The notes beneath the pieces are model-generated. The model had not been told where the DNA came from. It saw nothing but the letters and a program-made list of their open reading frames with translations, and ran no database searches. Positions 1 through 7,933 of a DNA stretch of 64,000 bases are shown piece after piece (within the stretch, counting starts at the first letter, position 1; every line of letters begins with the position of its first letter). A program made the translations under genes and the position numbers. Origin of the DNA: Chlorobiota bacterium (lineage in GTDB: Bacteria; Bacteroidota; Ignavibacteria; Tepidaquicellales; OLB5). The stretch is from NCBI GenBank assembly GCA_022616535.1, contig JAKEEM010000045.1:1-64000 (forward strand), written 5' to 3'.

Positions 1-1
1 C

Positions 2-619
2 TCTAACACCACGGGCTACGAAAATTCAGCGTTCGGTATTCAAGCGCTCTACACCAACACCGAGGGCTACCTTAATTCAGCATTCGGGTATGTTTCGCTC
101 TTCTCTAACACCACAGGCAGCAATAACATCGGAATCGGATATAGTGCACAGGTGCCTTCCGGCACATCGGACAATCAGGTGCGTATCGGTAATACAGCTG
201 TCACTTACGCCGGTATACAGGTTGCATGGACTATCACAAGCGACAGACGATGGAAACAAAATATACTGCCTTCCAAACTGGGGCTTGGATTTATTTCAAG
301 GCTTAATCCTGTCTCATACACACGTATTAATGATGAAAGCCAGAAAACCGAATACGGCTTTATTGGCCAGGAGGTGGATTCGCTGCTAAAAGATTATAAA
401 GTTGATAACCCCGGAATGATAACAATCACTGATGAAGGAAACTACGAGCTTCGCTACAACGATTTGCTTGCCCCCATGGTGAAAGCAATCCAGGAGCTAA
501 ATGAAGAAAATCAAAATTTAAAAATCAAAAATCAAAATCTTGAGATGCGCTTGGCTAAACTTGAACAATTGATTTTAGAATTAAGTCAGGTTAAGGAAGT
601 AAAATCCGTGGAGAAATAA
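2..619 (+). CDS. Exported fibre-like protein with S74 chaperone C-terminus, 5'-truncated
   Basis: The reading frame is open from base 2, so the N-terminus lies outside the window; about 205 residues are visible. The first ~50 are tandem 17-residue repeats (TTGYENSAFG / TEGYLNSAFG), the head-repeat type seen in trimeric surface fibres. Then comes a peptidase S74 (chaperone of endosialidase) domain starting at TSDRRWKQNI, with the Ser-Asp-x-Arg context at which these domains cleave themselves, followed by the GFIGQEVD segment. The last ~40 residues form a Leu/Asn-rich coiled coil (NQNLKIKNQNLEMRLAKLE). By family knowledge the domain helps a homotrimer to fold and then cuts itself off. In this lineage such proteins are cell-surface proteins rather than phage tail spikes, and no phage genes lie nearby. 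Function beyond this is not known. Confidence 0.75.
   Translation, partial: SNTTGYENSAFGIQALYTNTEGYLNSAFGYVSLFSNTTGSNNIGIGYSAQVPSGTSDNQVRIGNTAVTYAGIQVAWTITSDRRWKQNILPSKLGLGFISRLNPVSYTRINDESQKTEYGFIGQEVDSLLKDYKVDNPGMITITDEGNYELRYNDLLAPMVKAIQELNEENQNLKIKNQNLEMRLAKLEQLILELSQVKEVKSVEK
8..109 (+). repeat. Two tandem 51-bp coding repeats
   Basis: Two head-to-tail 51-bp units (8-58 and 59-109) each encode 17 residues with the core NSAFG. A third, shorter and diverged copy (TTGSNNIGIG) follows. They are the fibre repeats of the truncated S74 protein and probably continue to the left of the window. Confidence 0.8.
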
Positions 620-689
620 CAGACCCCCACTGTCCGTCAGATGACGGACATCTCCCCCTTAGTAGGGGGGAGACTAAAAGGGGGTCTGT
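619..689. repeat. Composite palindrome forming a three-way junction
   Basis: A 10-bp outer stem (619-628 with 680-689) encloses two perfect 8-bp hairpins: tgtccgtc/gacggaca (631-638 with 643-650) and tctccccc/gggggaga (651-658 with 666-673). The element fills nearly the whole gap between two genes. It has no T tract, so it is not a normal terminator. It begins at the stop codon of the upstream gene and ends just before the AAGGAG of the downstream one. It resembles the other palindromic repeats of this window in style. Confidence 0.8.
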
Positions 690-701
690 AAGGAGAATAT
701 C

Positions 702-1466
702 TTGAAAATATTAATCATCATATCATTAATTCTTGCAGCTCTGATAACAAAATTGTTATACAGCCAGAGCAATATAACCTACGACGCTGGCACTAACATT
801 GAAATACAAACAGGAGCGGATGTTTGCGCGGATGCAATCATTATCAACGGAACATATTCAGGCACGGGGACAATTTGTCAGGGTGCGTTGCCCGTAAGCT
901 TATCATCCTTTATATCCTCGGTTGATAAAAATAATGTTAATCTAAGCTGGGTAACTGAATGGGAAATCAACAATTCAGGATTCAGAATTGAGAGAATGAA
1001 AACAATCGAAAACCAGTGGAAGGAAATCTGGTTTGTAGCGGGACACGGAACCACAAATGAACCGAAAAACTACACATTTGAGGATAAGAAACTTCAGACG
1101 GCAAATTACAAATACCGCCTGAAACAAATAGATTACAACGGCAACTATGAATATTTCACACTTGAAAATGATGTGGTTGTTGCAAAGCCAAATGAGTATA
1201 ATATAAGCCAGAATTATCCGAATCCGTCGAACCCAAAATCAAAAATTGATTTTGAACTTGCTGAAACAGGCAAAGTAAGAATAATCCTCTATAATATGCT
1301 TGGTCAGGAAGTCATTACTATAGTTAATGAATCACGGGAATCGGGTTATTACACTGTTGATTTCGATGGCTCAAACTTAGCCAGCGGGGTTTATTTTTAC
1401 CGCATTACAGCCGGGGGAAATTCCCAGAGCTTTACAAAAACACTAAAAATGATTTTAGTAAAATAA
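702..1466 (+). CDS. T9SS substrate with type A sorting domain
   Basis: A 254-residue exported protein. It has an N-terminal signal peptide (MKILIIISLILAALITKLLY), a short Cys-containing segment (CADAI...GTICQ), then the PVSLSSF...NVNLSW module that often precedes the sorting domain in this group, and a C-terminal T9SS domain (QNYPNPSNPKSKIDF ... GVYFYRI ... KMILVK). By family knowledge it crosses the outer membrane by T9SS and is released or anchored after removal of the C-terminal domain. The start is a TTG, chosen because AGGAG at 691-695 lies 6 bases upstream. The specific activity is unknown. Confidence 0.8.
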   Translation: MKILIIISLILAALITKLLYSQSNITYDAGTNIEIQTGADVCADAIIINGTYSGTGTICQGALPVSLSSFISSVDKNNVNLSWVTEWEINNSGFRIERMKTIENQWKEIWFVAGHGTTNEPKNYTFEDKKLQTANYKYRLKQIDYNGNYEYFTLENDVVVAKPNEYNISQNYPNPSNPKSKIDFELAETGKVRIILYNMLGQEVITIVNESRESGYYTVDFDGSNLASGVYFYRITAGGNSQSFTKTLKMILVK

Positions 1467-1481
1467 AAATACATTACAAAC

Positions 1482-2420
1482 ATGAAAAAATTAATTTTAA
1501 CATTCATTTTTTTATTTGCTTCTATCAACATTTGTGCGCAGATTGGAAATCCTTCAGGCGGAAAAAACCCGCATGACTCACTATTGTTCGACGGGTCACC
1601 TGAGGTTTCTATAAAAAAAGGAGGCGATAAGAACTGCGGGTGGAAAGTAAAGCATGTTTGGGGAACAGTAATAGGGACTAGAGACACTGCTATACGTAAT
1701 GAGCCTAATGAATGCGATGACATGAAAGAGGAGTTTGTAAGGGATGTTGTGAGCCAAGTAAGAAGCCCTTTGAAAGAGGGGGATGAAATTTACGATAATG
1801 ATAATCTCGAAATGAGGGGAGAGGCTTTTATCCAGTTAGAGATGGGCTATCCCAAAATCAATACCTCAGAGACTCGCTTACCCGAGAATTACCCGGGCTT
1901 CTTGATAATTACGGTGAAATGCAAAAATTTTAAAGTTCCTTCTTGTGGACCTGATACCCGGTGGGATTATAGAAACGGATCTGCTCCAGTTTGGTGGGAA
2001 ATGAAAACGTTGGAAAAAAAATATGGACCTAAGTTTTTGTTCAATGCAATTAAAAGCTATAGTATTCAAACCGACCAGTGTATAATTAAAAACAACGGAA
2101 CAATATATAGTTTGGAACAAACTGAAACCGACGATATCATTAAAGTTTATGAGGGTTCAGTTGAAATTACGCAAATCCAGGCGGATACGAGCAATTTAGG
2201 CGGACTAATGAAATTACAAGAGGATTATAAAAACGGAAAAATATCAACTGAAGAGATGGTAAAAAAAACAATTGAGCTGCAGGCTCAGATTAATGAACAA
2301 AACAAATACACATCAAAACCTCTTACTGTTGAGGCAGGTTATCAGCTTACTGTAAGCGGTGGAAAAATAGGTGAGGTAGTTCCAGTCTCTGCGGATGATG
2401 ATAAATGGTGGGATAAATAG
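1482..2420 (+). CDS. Exported FecR-like domain protein
   Basis: 312 residues. A clear signal peptide (MKKLILTFIFLFASINICAQ) is followed by features of a FecR fold: a G-x-V segment (HVWGTVIG), L-K-E-G-D-x-I near residue 98 and the late pair GTIYSLEQ / IIKVYEGSVEI. The end is an acidic/Trp tail (DDDKWWDK). FecR-like domains outside iron-dicitrate systems occur in many secreted or periplasmic proteins, so no sensory role is claimed: no sigma factor lies nearby. It lies 15 bp behind the T9SS substrate gene and may share its transcript. Four Cys residues in the first half could form disulfides. The start ATG has no clear Shine-Dalgarno sequence. Confidence 0.6.
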   Translation: MKKLILTFIFLFASINICAQIGNPSGGKNPHDSLLFDGSPEVSIKKGGDKNCGWKVKHVWGTVIGTRDTAIRNEPNECDDMKEEFVRDVVSQVRSPLKEGDEIYDNDNLEMRGEAFIQLEMGYPKINTSETRLPENYPGFLIITVKCKNFKVPSCGPDTRWDYRNGSAPVWWEMKTLEKKYGPKFLFNAIKSYSIQTDQCIIKNNGTIYSLEQTETDDIIKVYEGSVEITQIQADTSNLGGLMKLQEDYKNGKISTEEMVKKTIELQAQINEQNKYTSKPLTVEAGYQLTVSGGKIGEVVPVSADDDKWWDK

Positions 2421-2522
2421 GAAGAATAGAAACCTCTTGTTTTAAAATGGCGAAAAAGCTGGTTTTGGTTAAATAAATCAAAATTTCTCTCGAAATACCC
2501 TAAATCGTCCTTGCATTTTTCC

Positions 2523-2552
2523 TTGACTTATTTAAATTAATAACGTTATTTG
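2523..2552 (+). promoter_or_regulatory. Probable promoter for the PorV-like gene
   Basis: TTG at 2523-2525, a 19-base spacer, then GTTATTTG at 2545-2552, an imperfect match to the TAnnTTTG -7 box of Bacteroidota-type sigma-70 promoters. It lies about 75 bp before the start of the downstream barrel gene. Confidence 0.45.
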
Positions 2553-2625
2553 TATAAAAATACGAGGGAATTATAGCAAAACTTCTTCTGTTTAACTTTT
2601 TATCTTAATCAAATTGCTTAAAAAA

Positions 2626-3681
2626 ATGCAAAATTCAATCAACCCACCGCATTCATCAAGCGGAAGAAGTCTTTTAGCAGTTCTTTTAATCCTTTCATCC
2701 ATTAACATTTTTGCTCAGGGTTCAGGAAACAAATACGCAGGCGAGTTTCTCGCAATCGGCGTGGGCGGCAGACCCCTTGGTATGGGCGGCGCTTTTGTCT
2801 CACTTGTAAATGATGTAACAGCAGGATACTGGAACCCCGGGGCGCTTTCACTGCTCAACTACCCGCAGTTTTCACTGATGCATGACGAGCGTTTCGGAAA
2901 CCTTGTTAATTATGATTACGGCTCGGTTGCAATTCCCTGGGGCGTTAATTCATCGCTCGGCTTAAGCGTCATTAGGCTCGGAGTGGACGACGTGCCCAAT
3001 ACAAAAAATGCGTTAATCGATTTGAACAACAACGGGTATTTCGATAACGGCGACAGGTTGGACTACAGCAAGATAAGTTTTTTCAACGCTGCTGACTGGG
3101 CTTTTATAGCAACGTTTTCAAAGAAACAAAGTGATAAATTTTCATACGGAGTAAACCTCAAGGTAATTTCAAGAAGCATTGATGATGGCTCAGCGTGGGG
3201 AATTGGATTTGACGTTGGAGCAATTTACAGCATTACACCAAAGTTCAGAGTCGGTGCAAACCTGATGGACCTAACCACAACGCTTCTTGCGTGGAATACA
3301 GGCAGGAAAGAGCTGATTACACCAACTGCAAAAGTCGGAAGCTCGTATGATATTGAAATTTTTAAGACAAGCAGAATCACCCCAGCCGTGGATTTCGACG
3401 TAAGGTTCGAAAACAGACGCTTTGCGTCTCTTGTAAGCGCGGGCCCGGTGAGCTTCGATATGCACGCGGGACTTGAATACGGGTTTAAAGATTTGTTTGC
3501 CATAAGAGCAGGGTACAATGATGTTAAACAGCTTACATTCGGTGCAGGGGTAAAGCTGCCGAAATTAAATCTGGATTATTCATTTGCAAAGTTCGATGCC
3601 GACGACCAGCTTGGGAACACGCACAGGATTTCGGTTATGTTTACTCTTGAAGACGAAAAATTCCGGAGAAAAGGGCAATAA
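2626..3681 (+). CDS. PorV/PorQ-family outer membrane barrel
   Basis: 351 residues. An unusually polar N-terminus precedes a hydrophobic export segment (LLAVLLILSSINIFAQ). Mature sequence opens with the family signature EFLAIGVGGRPLGMGGAF and ND..AGYWNPGAL, followed by regular amphipathic beta strands. PorV-type proteins are outer-membrane shuttles that carry T9SS substrates to the attachment machinery; the window holds several substrates. A TTG four codons upstream (2614) is possible; I chose the ATG at 2626. A hairpin with a T run ends the unit. It could equally be one of the paralogues of unknown role that are common in this lineage. Confidence 0.7.
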   Translation: MQNSINPPHSSSGRSLLAVLLILSSINIFAQGSGNKYAGEFLAIGVGGRPLGMGGAFVSLVNDVTAGYWNPGALSLLNYPQFSLMHDERFGNLVNYDYGSVAIPWGVNSSLGLSVIRLGVDDVPNTKNALIDLNNNGYFDNGDRLDYSKISFFNAADWAFIATFSKKQSDKFSYGVNLKVISRSIDDGSAWGIGFDVGAIYSITPKFRVGANLMDLTTTLLAWNTGRKELITPTAKVGSSYDIEIFKTSRITPAVDFDVRFENRRFASLVSAGPVSFDMHAGLEYGFKDLFAIRAGYNDVKQLTFGAGVKLPKLNLDYSFAKFDADDQLGNTHRISVMFTLEDEKFRRKGQ

Positions 3682-3711
3682 TCATTTTTTTAAATAGAGT
3701 TTAATTTTTAG

Positions 3712-3742
3712 CGTCCCGTAAATTAAAAAGCGGGGCGTTTTT
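3712..3742 (+). terminator. Rho-independent terminator after the PorV-like gene
   Basis: Stem cgtcccg (3712-3718) pairs with cggggcg (3731-3737, one G-T wobble), followed by TTTTT. It ends only 8 bases before the ATG of the next gene, so that gene must start from its own promoter or from readthrough. Confidence 0.7.
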
Positions 3743-3749
3743 GTTTAGT

Positions 3750-4286
3750 ATGGAAATTAAACGATACCAAAAAATAATTTACACTATTGTTTTAGCCGTA
3801 TCGCTAATATGGTGCGGAGGAATTCTGGTTGCCCCGCTTTGGGCAGTTGAATCAGGTTTTAAGCAAAGCTTGTCCGATGGTTTTTATTCATTTTATTCCT
3901 CATCATGCCACCAGCTTGATGAGCGGTCATTCCACTTGAATGAATATAAATTCGGTGTCTGCTCAAGGTGCACGTCTATTTATTTCGGATTTTTGTTTGG
4001 TATAATATTGTATCCGTTTATCAGAAAGCTTAATAATATTGAGTTGCCTTCTTTGTTATATTTATTCATCGGAGTTGTTTTAATGGTTATCGATGTCGGT
4101 CTTGATATTGCAGGTGTTGTTAAGAATTCATTTATCACAAGGGAAATTAGCGGCTCAATATTGGGAGCTATACTTCCTTTTTACATAATTCCGGGTATAA
4201 TAAGGGTTTTTTATGAGTTTTTTACTCCACCGAACCTGCCTGCAGCAGGCGGGAGTAATACCAAAAAAGTAATTCCTAGAAAATAA
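3750..4286 (+). CDS. DUF2085 family membrane protein
   Basis: 178 residues with about four membrane segments and the DUF2085 hallmarks CHQLDERSFHL and VCSRCTSIYFGFLFG, a Cys/His set that may bind metal. Function is unknown. I prefer the ATG at 3750 over a TTG at 3741, because the latter overlaps the T run of the preceding terminator. The C-terminal tail is unusual: residues ~159-169 (TPPNLPAAGGS) are encoded by a palindromic repeat that also occurs between genes here. It overlaps no neighbour and abuts the next ATG directly, so the three small membrane genes probably form one transcript. Confidence 0.7.
   Translation: MEIKRYQKIIYTIVLAVSLIWCGGILVAPLWAVESGFKQSLSDGFYSFYSSSCHQLDERSFHLNEYKFGVCSRCTSIYFGFLFGIILYPFIRKLNNIELPSLLYLFIGVVLMVIDVGLDIAGVVKNSFITREISGSILGAILPFYIIPGIIRVFYEFFTPPNLPAAGGSNTKKVIPRK
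4224..4256. repeat. Palindromic repeat inside a coding region
   Basis: gcctgc-a-gcaggc (4238-4250) is flanked by actcc (4224-4228) and ggagt (4252-4256). The core is the same cctgcctgc-a-gcagg palindrome found at 27324-27346 and 28379-28397. It is read in frame near the C-terminus of the DUF2085 protein. Confidence 0.8.
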
Positions 4287-4796
4287 ATGAAACATCCGGG
4301 CCAGCTTACATCGGTTTTAATAGCTACAGCAATTATGGTATTTACTTCAATAATACCTGTGCTGAATTTTATAAACCTCGTTTGCTGTGCGGGAATAATT
4401 TTGGGCGGCGCAGCGGGGACGTTCTACTATGCAAAACAGCTTGAAAAGACCGGACAGGCTGTACAGAACAAAGACGGCTTAATGATTGGTCTGCTTTCGG
4501 GAATAATTTCTGCAATTTTATATGTAATACTTTCAACTCTTATATTAATGGTTTCAAAACAAAATCCGGTGGAGCTTTTATATAAAATCGTTGACGAATA
4601 CGGAATAGCAATACCTCCTGAATCCGAAAAGATGTTAAGAGATGTTTACGATGAATACGCAAGGCAGGGTTTCAGCTTTATGATGATTGGCATAGAGCTG
4701 TTTGTCAGAATCATAAGCCACACGATTTTCGGTCCCATCGGGGGACTCATCGCCGCATCGGTTTTCAATAAAAGAAAAAATGCTCTCAAGCAATAG
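4287..4796 (+). CDS. DUF4199-like membrane protein
   Basis: 169 residues. Two N-terminal membrane segments (to ~residue 45), a short soluble hairpin (TFYYAKQLEKTGQ), a third membrane segment and a longer soluble loop are followed by a final hydrophobic stretch near the C-terminus. The pattern and the FYYAKQ...V segment resemble DUF4199/DUF4199-like proteins, but the match is by eye. It starts immediately after the previous stop codon and overlaps the next gene by 17 bases, which points to translational coupling. Function unknown. Confidence 0.55.
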   Translation: MKHPGQLTSVLIATAIMVFTSIIPVLNFINLVCCAGIILGGAAGTFYYAKQLEKTGQAVQNKDGLMIGLLSGIISAILYVILSTLILMVSKQNPVELLYKIVDEYGIAIPPESEKMLRDVYDEYARQGFSFMMIGIELFVRIISHTIFGPIGGLIAASVFNKRKNALKQ

Positions 4797-5226
4797 GTTT
4801 TATTCTGTTGTCCAGGCTTCAACAAAGGAAAGCTGGAAAATTGCGTTAATTTCTCTTGCTATAATCGGTATCGGTTTAATGACTGTTTATTTTTCGCCAA
4901 CGGAATTCATTTTCGGTTTGCTGGGTATGGAGACAGTCAACGGCTGCCCGCTTTTTACATTAGCTGGTGTTCCCTGTCCCTTATGCGGGATGGGGCGGGT
5001 TATTTCAAGCATAAGTGATTTTCATTTTGCACGAACATTCTATTATAATCCGCTTGGATTAATTTTTCTTGTAATTTTTAATCTTTTACTGTTTATAATA
5101 CTGGTTTTAAGTTTGTTTATGAGAAAAATTGTTCTCACAAAAACTTCCGCAGGGCTGTGGTATATCCCGATGCTGTTTGTGATAATAATGTGGATTTTGA
5201 ATATACTATACGGGCATCACGGATAA
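4780..5226 (+). CDS. DUF2752 family membrane protein
   Basis: 148 residues, about three membrane helices. The motif CPLFTLAGVPCPLCGMGR is the Cys-rich signature of DUF2752 (consensus CPxCGxTR, here GMGR). Function is unknown; the CPLCG motif suggests a metal or thiol role. It begins inside the preceding gene (17-base overlap) and closes the three-gene membrane cluster. Confidence 0.75.
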   Translation: MLSSNRFYSVVQASTKESWKIALISLAIIGIGLMTVYFSPTEFIFGLLGMETVNGCPLFTLAGVPCPLCGMGRVISSISDFHFARTFYYNPLGLIFLVIFNLLLFIILVLSLFMRKIVLTKTSAGLWYIPMLFVIIMWILNILYGHHG

Positions 5227-5245
5227 ATTCTGCTTTAATTCTAAA

Positions 5246-5276
5246 TTGATAAGACCTTAAATTATTGCTATATTTG
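5246..5276 (+). promoter_or_regulatory. Promoter of the aldolase-gcvT run
   Basis: TTG at 5246-5248, exactly 20 bases, then TATATTTG at 5269-5276: a full match to the Bacteroidota -33/-7 promoter. Predicted transcription start is about 5282, some 28 bases before the ATG at 5310. Confidence 0.75.
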
Positions 5277-5309
5277 TAAATAAAACAGCTAAAATAAAGT
5301 AATTTATTA

Positions 5310-5957
5310 ATGAAAATCTTCATCGATACGGGTAATTTGAACGAGATAAAAGAAGCGGCAAGCTACGGAATCCTTGACGGGGTTACGACAAACCCCTCCC
5401 TTATGGCAAAAGAAGGACACAAAGATGCGCGCAAATGCTACGAGGAAATCTGTAAAATGGTGTCTGGACCCGTAAGTGCGGAGGTAATTTCAACCGATTA
5501 CGAGGGAATATTAAAAGAAGGCAGAGAACTTTCCAAAATTGCACCGAATATTTACGTTAAAGTCCCATTAATTATAGAAGGGCTTAAAGCCGTAAAGACT
5601 TTTGCGGAAGAGGGCATCAATACCAATGTTACACTGTGCTTTTCGCCCTCGCAGGCGGTTTTGGCTGCTAAGGCGGGAGCAACGATTGTTAGTCCCTTTA
5701 TAGGCAGGTTGGATGATATATCGCAGGAAGGCATGTATTTGATTGAGCAGATTATCCGGATTTACGGCAACTACGGCTATGAAACCGAGATACTTGTGGC
5801 AAGCATCCGCCACCCCCTGCATTTTGTCGAAGCGTGCATGCTTGGAGCCGATGTCTGCACAATGCCGTTTAAGGTTATGCAGCAGCTTGTAAAGCATCCT
5901 TTAACTGACATTGGACTTGAGAAATTCATAAGCGATTGGAAGAAGAACATTGGCTAA
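5310..5957 (+). CDS. fsa: Fructose-6-phosphate aldolase / small transaldolase
   Basis: 215 residues, the length of the TalC/FSA subfamily of transaldolases. Family features: [13 protein letters not shown] at the start, [13 protein letters not shown] (~25-37), the Schiff-base lysine in YVKVPL (~85), [11 protein letters not shown], and SPFIGRLDD. It acts in the cytosol, cleaving or transferring the dihydroxyacetone unit of sugar phosphates. Whether it works as aldolase or transaldolase cannot be told from sequence alone. It overlaps the next gene by 8 bases and follows a well-matched promoter. Confidence 0.9.
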   Translation: MKIFIDTGNLNEIKEAASYGILDGVTTNPSLMAKEGHKDARKCYEEICKMVSGPVSAEVISTDYEGILKEGRELSKIAPNIYVKVPLIIEGLKAVKTFAEEGINTNVTLCFSPSQAVLAAKAGATIVSPFIGRLDDISQEGMYLIEQIIRIYGNYGYETEILVASIRHPLHFVEACMLGADVCTMPFKVMQQLVKHPLTDIGLEKFISDWKKNIG

Positions 5958-7044
5958 ACGTACAGCATTTTACGATATGCATAAGTCACTCGGAGCCAAG
6001 ATAGTTGAGTTTGCCGGATTTGAAATGCCCGTCCAATACGAGGGCATCATTGCAGAACACTTGGCTGTGAGAAACTCAGTTGGCGTGTTTGATGTTTCCC
6101 ATATGGGCGAGTTCTTTGTTAAGGGAAAAGATGCGCTTGCATTCGTTCAAAAAGTTACTACAAATGACGCCTCAAAGCTGGTAAAAGGGAAGGTGCAGTA
6201 TTCTGCCGCCTGTTATGAAGACGGCGGAATTGTCGATGATTTGCTTGTTTACTGCTTTGGTGATTACTTTTTGCTTGTTGTAAACGGCGCAAACGTGCAA
6301 AAAGATTTTGAGTGGTTTTCAAAAAATAAAACAGGCTTTGATGTTTCACTTGAAGATAAGTCCGATGATTATTCACTCCTTGCAGTGCAGGGGAAAAATT
6401 CAATCACTGCTTTGCAAAAGCTGACTGGTACAAATCTTTCTGAAATGAAATATTATACCTTCACAGAAGGCAGGGTTGCGGGAATCGATGCAATAATTTC
6501 AAGAACGGGCTACACAGGGGAAAAAATCGGGTTTGAAATTTATGTCAGTTCCGATAAAACAATCTCAGAAAAACTCTGGAATTCAGTTTTTGATGCCGGG
6601 AAAGAATTTAATATAAAACCTATTGGCTTGGGAGCAAGAGACACCCTCAGGCTTGAAGCAGGCTACTGCCTGTACGGCAATGATATTGATAACACAACAA
6701 ACACAATAGAAGCGGGGCTGGAGTGGATTACAAAACCGGATAAAGGCGATTTTAACGGAAGGTCCAGAATCGTTTCGGAGCTTGAAAACGGGGTTAAGAG
6801 AAAGCTGGCCGGATTCATTGTCGATGGGCGCCTGGTTGCAAGGCACGGTTACGAAATTTATGCAAACGGTGCACAGTCCGGACACGTCACAAGCGGAAGC
6901 TTTTCTCCCTGCATGAATAAAAATATCGGTCTGGGCTATGTTCAAAAACAATATTCGGAGCCGGGAACAAAGATTGATATAAAAATCAGAAACGATTTTG
7001 TAAATGCTGAAATTGTAAAAATACCATTTGTAGGAAAGAATTAA
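5950..7044 (+). CDS. gcvT: Glycine cleavage T protein (aminomethyltransferase)
   Basis: 364 residues, normal length. N-terminal folate-binding GCV_T domain with [20 protein letters not shown] and DDLLVYCF, then [15 protein letters not shown] and [12 protein letters not shown], and a C-terminal barrel ([10 protein letters not shown]-like segment [20 protein letters not shown]). It transfers the aminomethyl carbon from the H protein to tetrahydrofolate. The start is a TTG overlapping the end of the aldolase gene, which implies coupling. The other glycine cleavage genes are not in the window. No glycine riboswitch was recognised. Confidence 0.93.
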   Translation: MAKRTAFYDMHKSLGAKIVEFAGFEMPVQYEGIIAEHLAVRNSVGVFDVSHMGEFFVKGKDALAFVQKVTTNDASKLVKGKVQYSAACYEDGGIVDDLLVYCFGDYFLLVVNGANVQKDFEWFSKNKTGFDVSLEDKSDDYSLLAVQGKNSITALQKLTGTNLSEMKYYTFTEGRVAGIDAIISRTGYTGEKIGFEIYVSSDKTISEKLWNSVFDAGKEFNIKPIGLGARDTLRLEAGYCLYGNDIDNTTNTIEAGLEWITKPDKGDFNGRSRIVSELENGVKRKLAGFIVDGRLVARHGYEIYANGAQSGHVTSGSFSPCMNKNIGLGYVQKQYSEPGTKIDIKIRNDFVNAEIVKIPFVGKN

Positions 7045-7060
7045 AGAGAAATGTATATTA

Positions 7061-7885
7061 ATGGAAGTTTATAACCAAAATTTATTCGGAGATAAAACCA
7101 TCAAAGTCAGCTTGTATTTTGCCCACGATTACCTTGATTCAGAGCTTGACCTGAAGGATAAAAACGTTGTTGTTGTTGATGTTTTGCGCACGTCGACAAC
7201 AATGATTACGGGTCTGGCCAACGGGGCTAAAGAAATAATCCCCACCGACAGCATTGCTTCGGCCGGTATGATTGGAAGAAACTCAGGAAGCCAGGCGCTG
7301 CTTTGCGGCGAAAGAAACGCCAAAATGATTGAAGGATTCAACCTTGGAAATTCTATAAAAGAATACAGCGAAGAAAACGTTAAGGGCAAGATTTTGGTTT
7401 TCAACAGCACTAACGGAACACCATCGTTAATGAAAGCAAAGTTTTCAAGGAATTGCGTGGTTCTGGGATTTGTGAACATATCCCGCGTTGCCAAGTATTT
7501 TTTGGAGCTGAAGGAAGATTTTATCATTATGTGCGCAGGCAGGAACGGAGCATTTTCGCTTGAAGATACCGTTTGCGCAGGAATGCTGGTAAGCCTGATG
7601 CTGACACGGGGAGCACATAATAAAATTGTGCTGACAGATTCTTCACTCGGCGCTTCGAAGCTGTATTCATCCTATAAAAAGGATTTGTTAAAAATGCTTC
7701 AGGAATCCGAGCACGGGATATTTTTAACTTCAATCGGTTTTGAAGATGACCTTAATGAATGCGGAAAGGTTGATGTTTATAATTTGCTTCCCGTTCTTAA
7801 AAACGGAGTAATTAAATCTGTTGAGGCATTTGCAGCAGACCCAAAATTAACAATGAAAAAAATCACGCAAAAAAATGCGGGGTAA
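7061..7885 (+). CDS. comB: ComB-like 2-phosphosulfolactate phosphatase
   Basis: 274 residues. The ComB fold is shown by VVVDVLRTSTTMITGLANG (~35-53), the LLCGERNAKMIEGFNLGNS segment, LVFNSTNGT and CAGRNGAFSLEDTVCAG. Characterised ComB is an Mg-dependent phosphatase that makes sulfolactate in coenzyme M biosynthesis. In bacteria without that pathway homologues are common and their substrate is uncertain, so the exact reaction here is inference. It lies 16 bp behind gcvT and 48 bp before ftsK. Confidence 0.8.
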   Translation: MEVYNQNLFGDKTIKVSLYFAHDYLDSELDLKDKNVVVVDVLRTSTTMITGLANGAKEIIPTDSIASAGMIGRNSGSQALLCGERNAKMIEGFNLGNSIKEYSEENVKGKILVFNSTNGTPSLMKAKFSRNCVVLGFVNISRVAKYFLELKEDFIIMCAGRNGAFSLEDTVCAGMLVSLMLTRGAHNKIVLTDSSLGASKLYSSYKKDLLKMLQESEHGIFLTSIGFEDDLNECGKVDVYNLLPVLKNGVIKSVEAFAADPKLTMKKITQKNAG

Positions 7886-7933
7886 ATAAAACAAGTCACC
7901 AGTAAAAGCAAGCTTAAAACAAACTATTTTTAA

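Noticed and set aside
2-619. Prophage tail spike
   Set aside because: The S74 domain is shared with phage proteins, but no phage gene lies nearby and such proteins are common surface proteins in this lineage.
619-689. Rho-independent terminator
   Set aside because: Strong stems but no T tract on either side.
1397-1723. 108-codon reverse open frame
   Set aside because: It spans the junction of two well-supported forward genes and has no start signal or domain.
5568-5897. 109-codon reverse open frame within the aldolase gene
   Set aside because: Antisense shadow; the forward gene is strongly supported by family motifs.
7061-7885. Evidence for a coenzyme M pathway
   Set aside because: ComB-like proteins occur widely without it, and no comA, comC or comDE genes are in the window.
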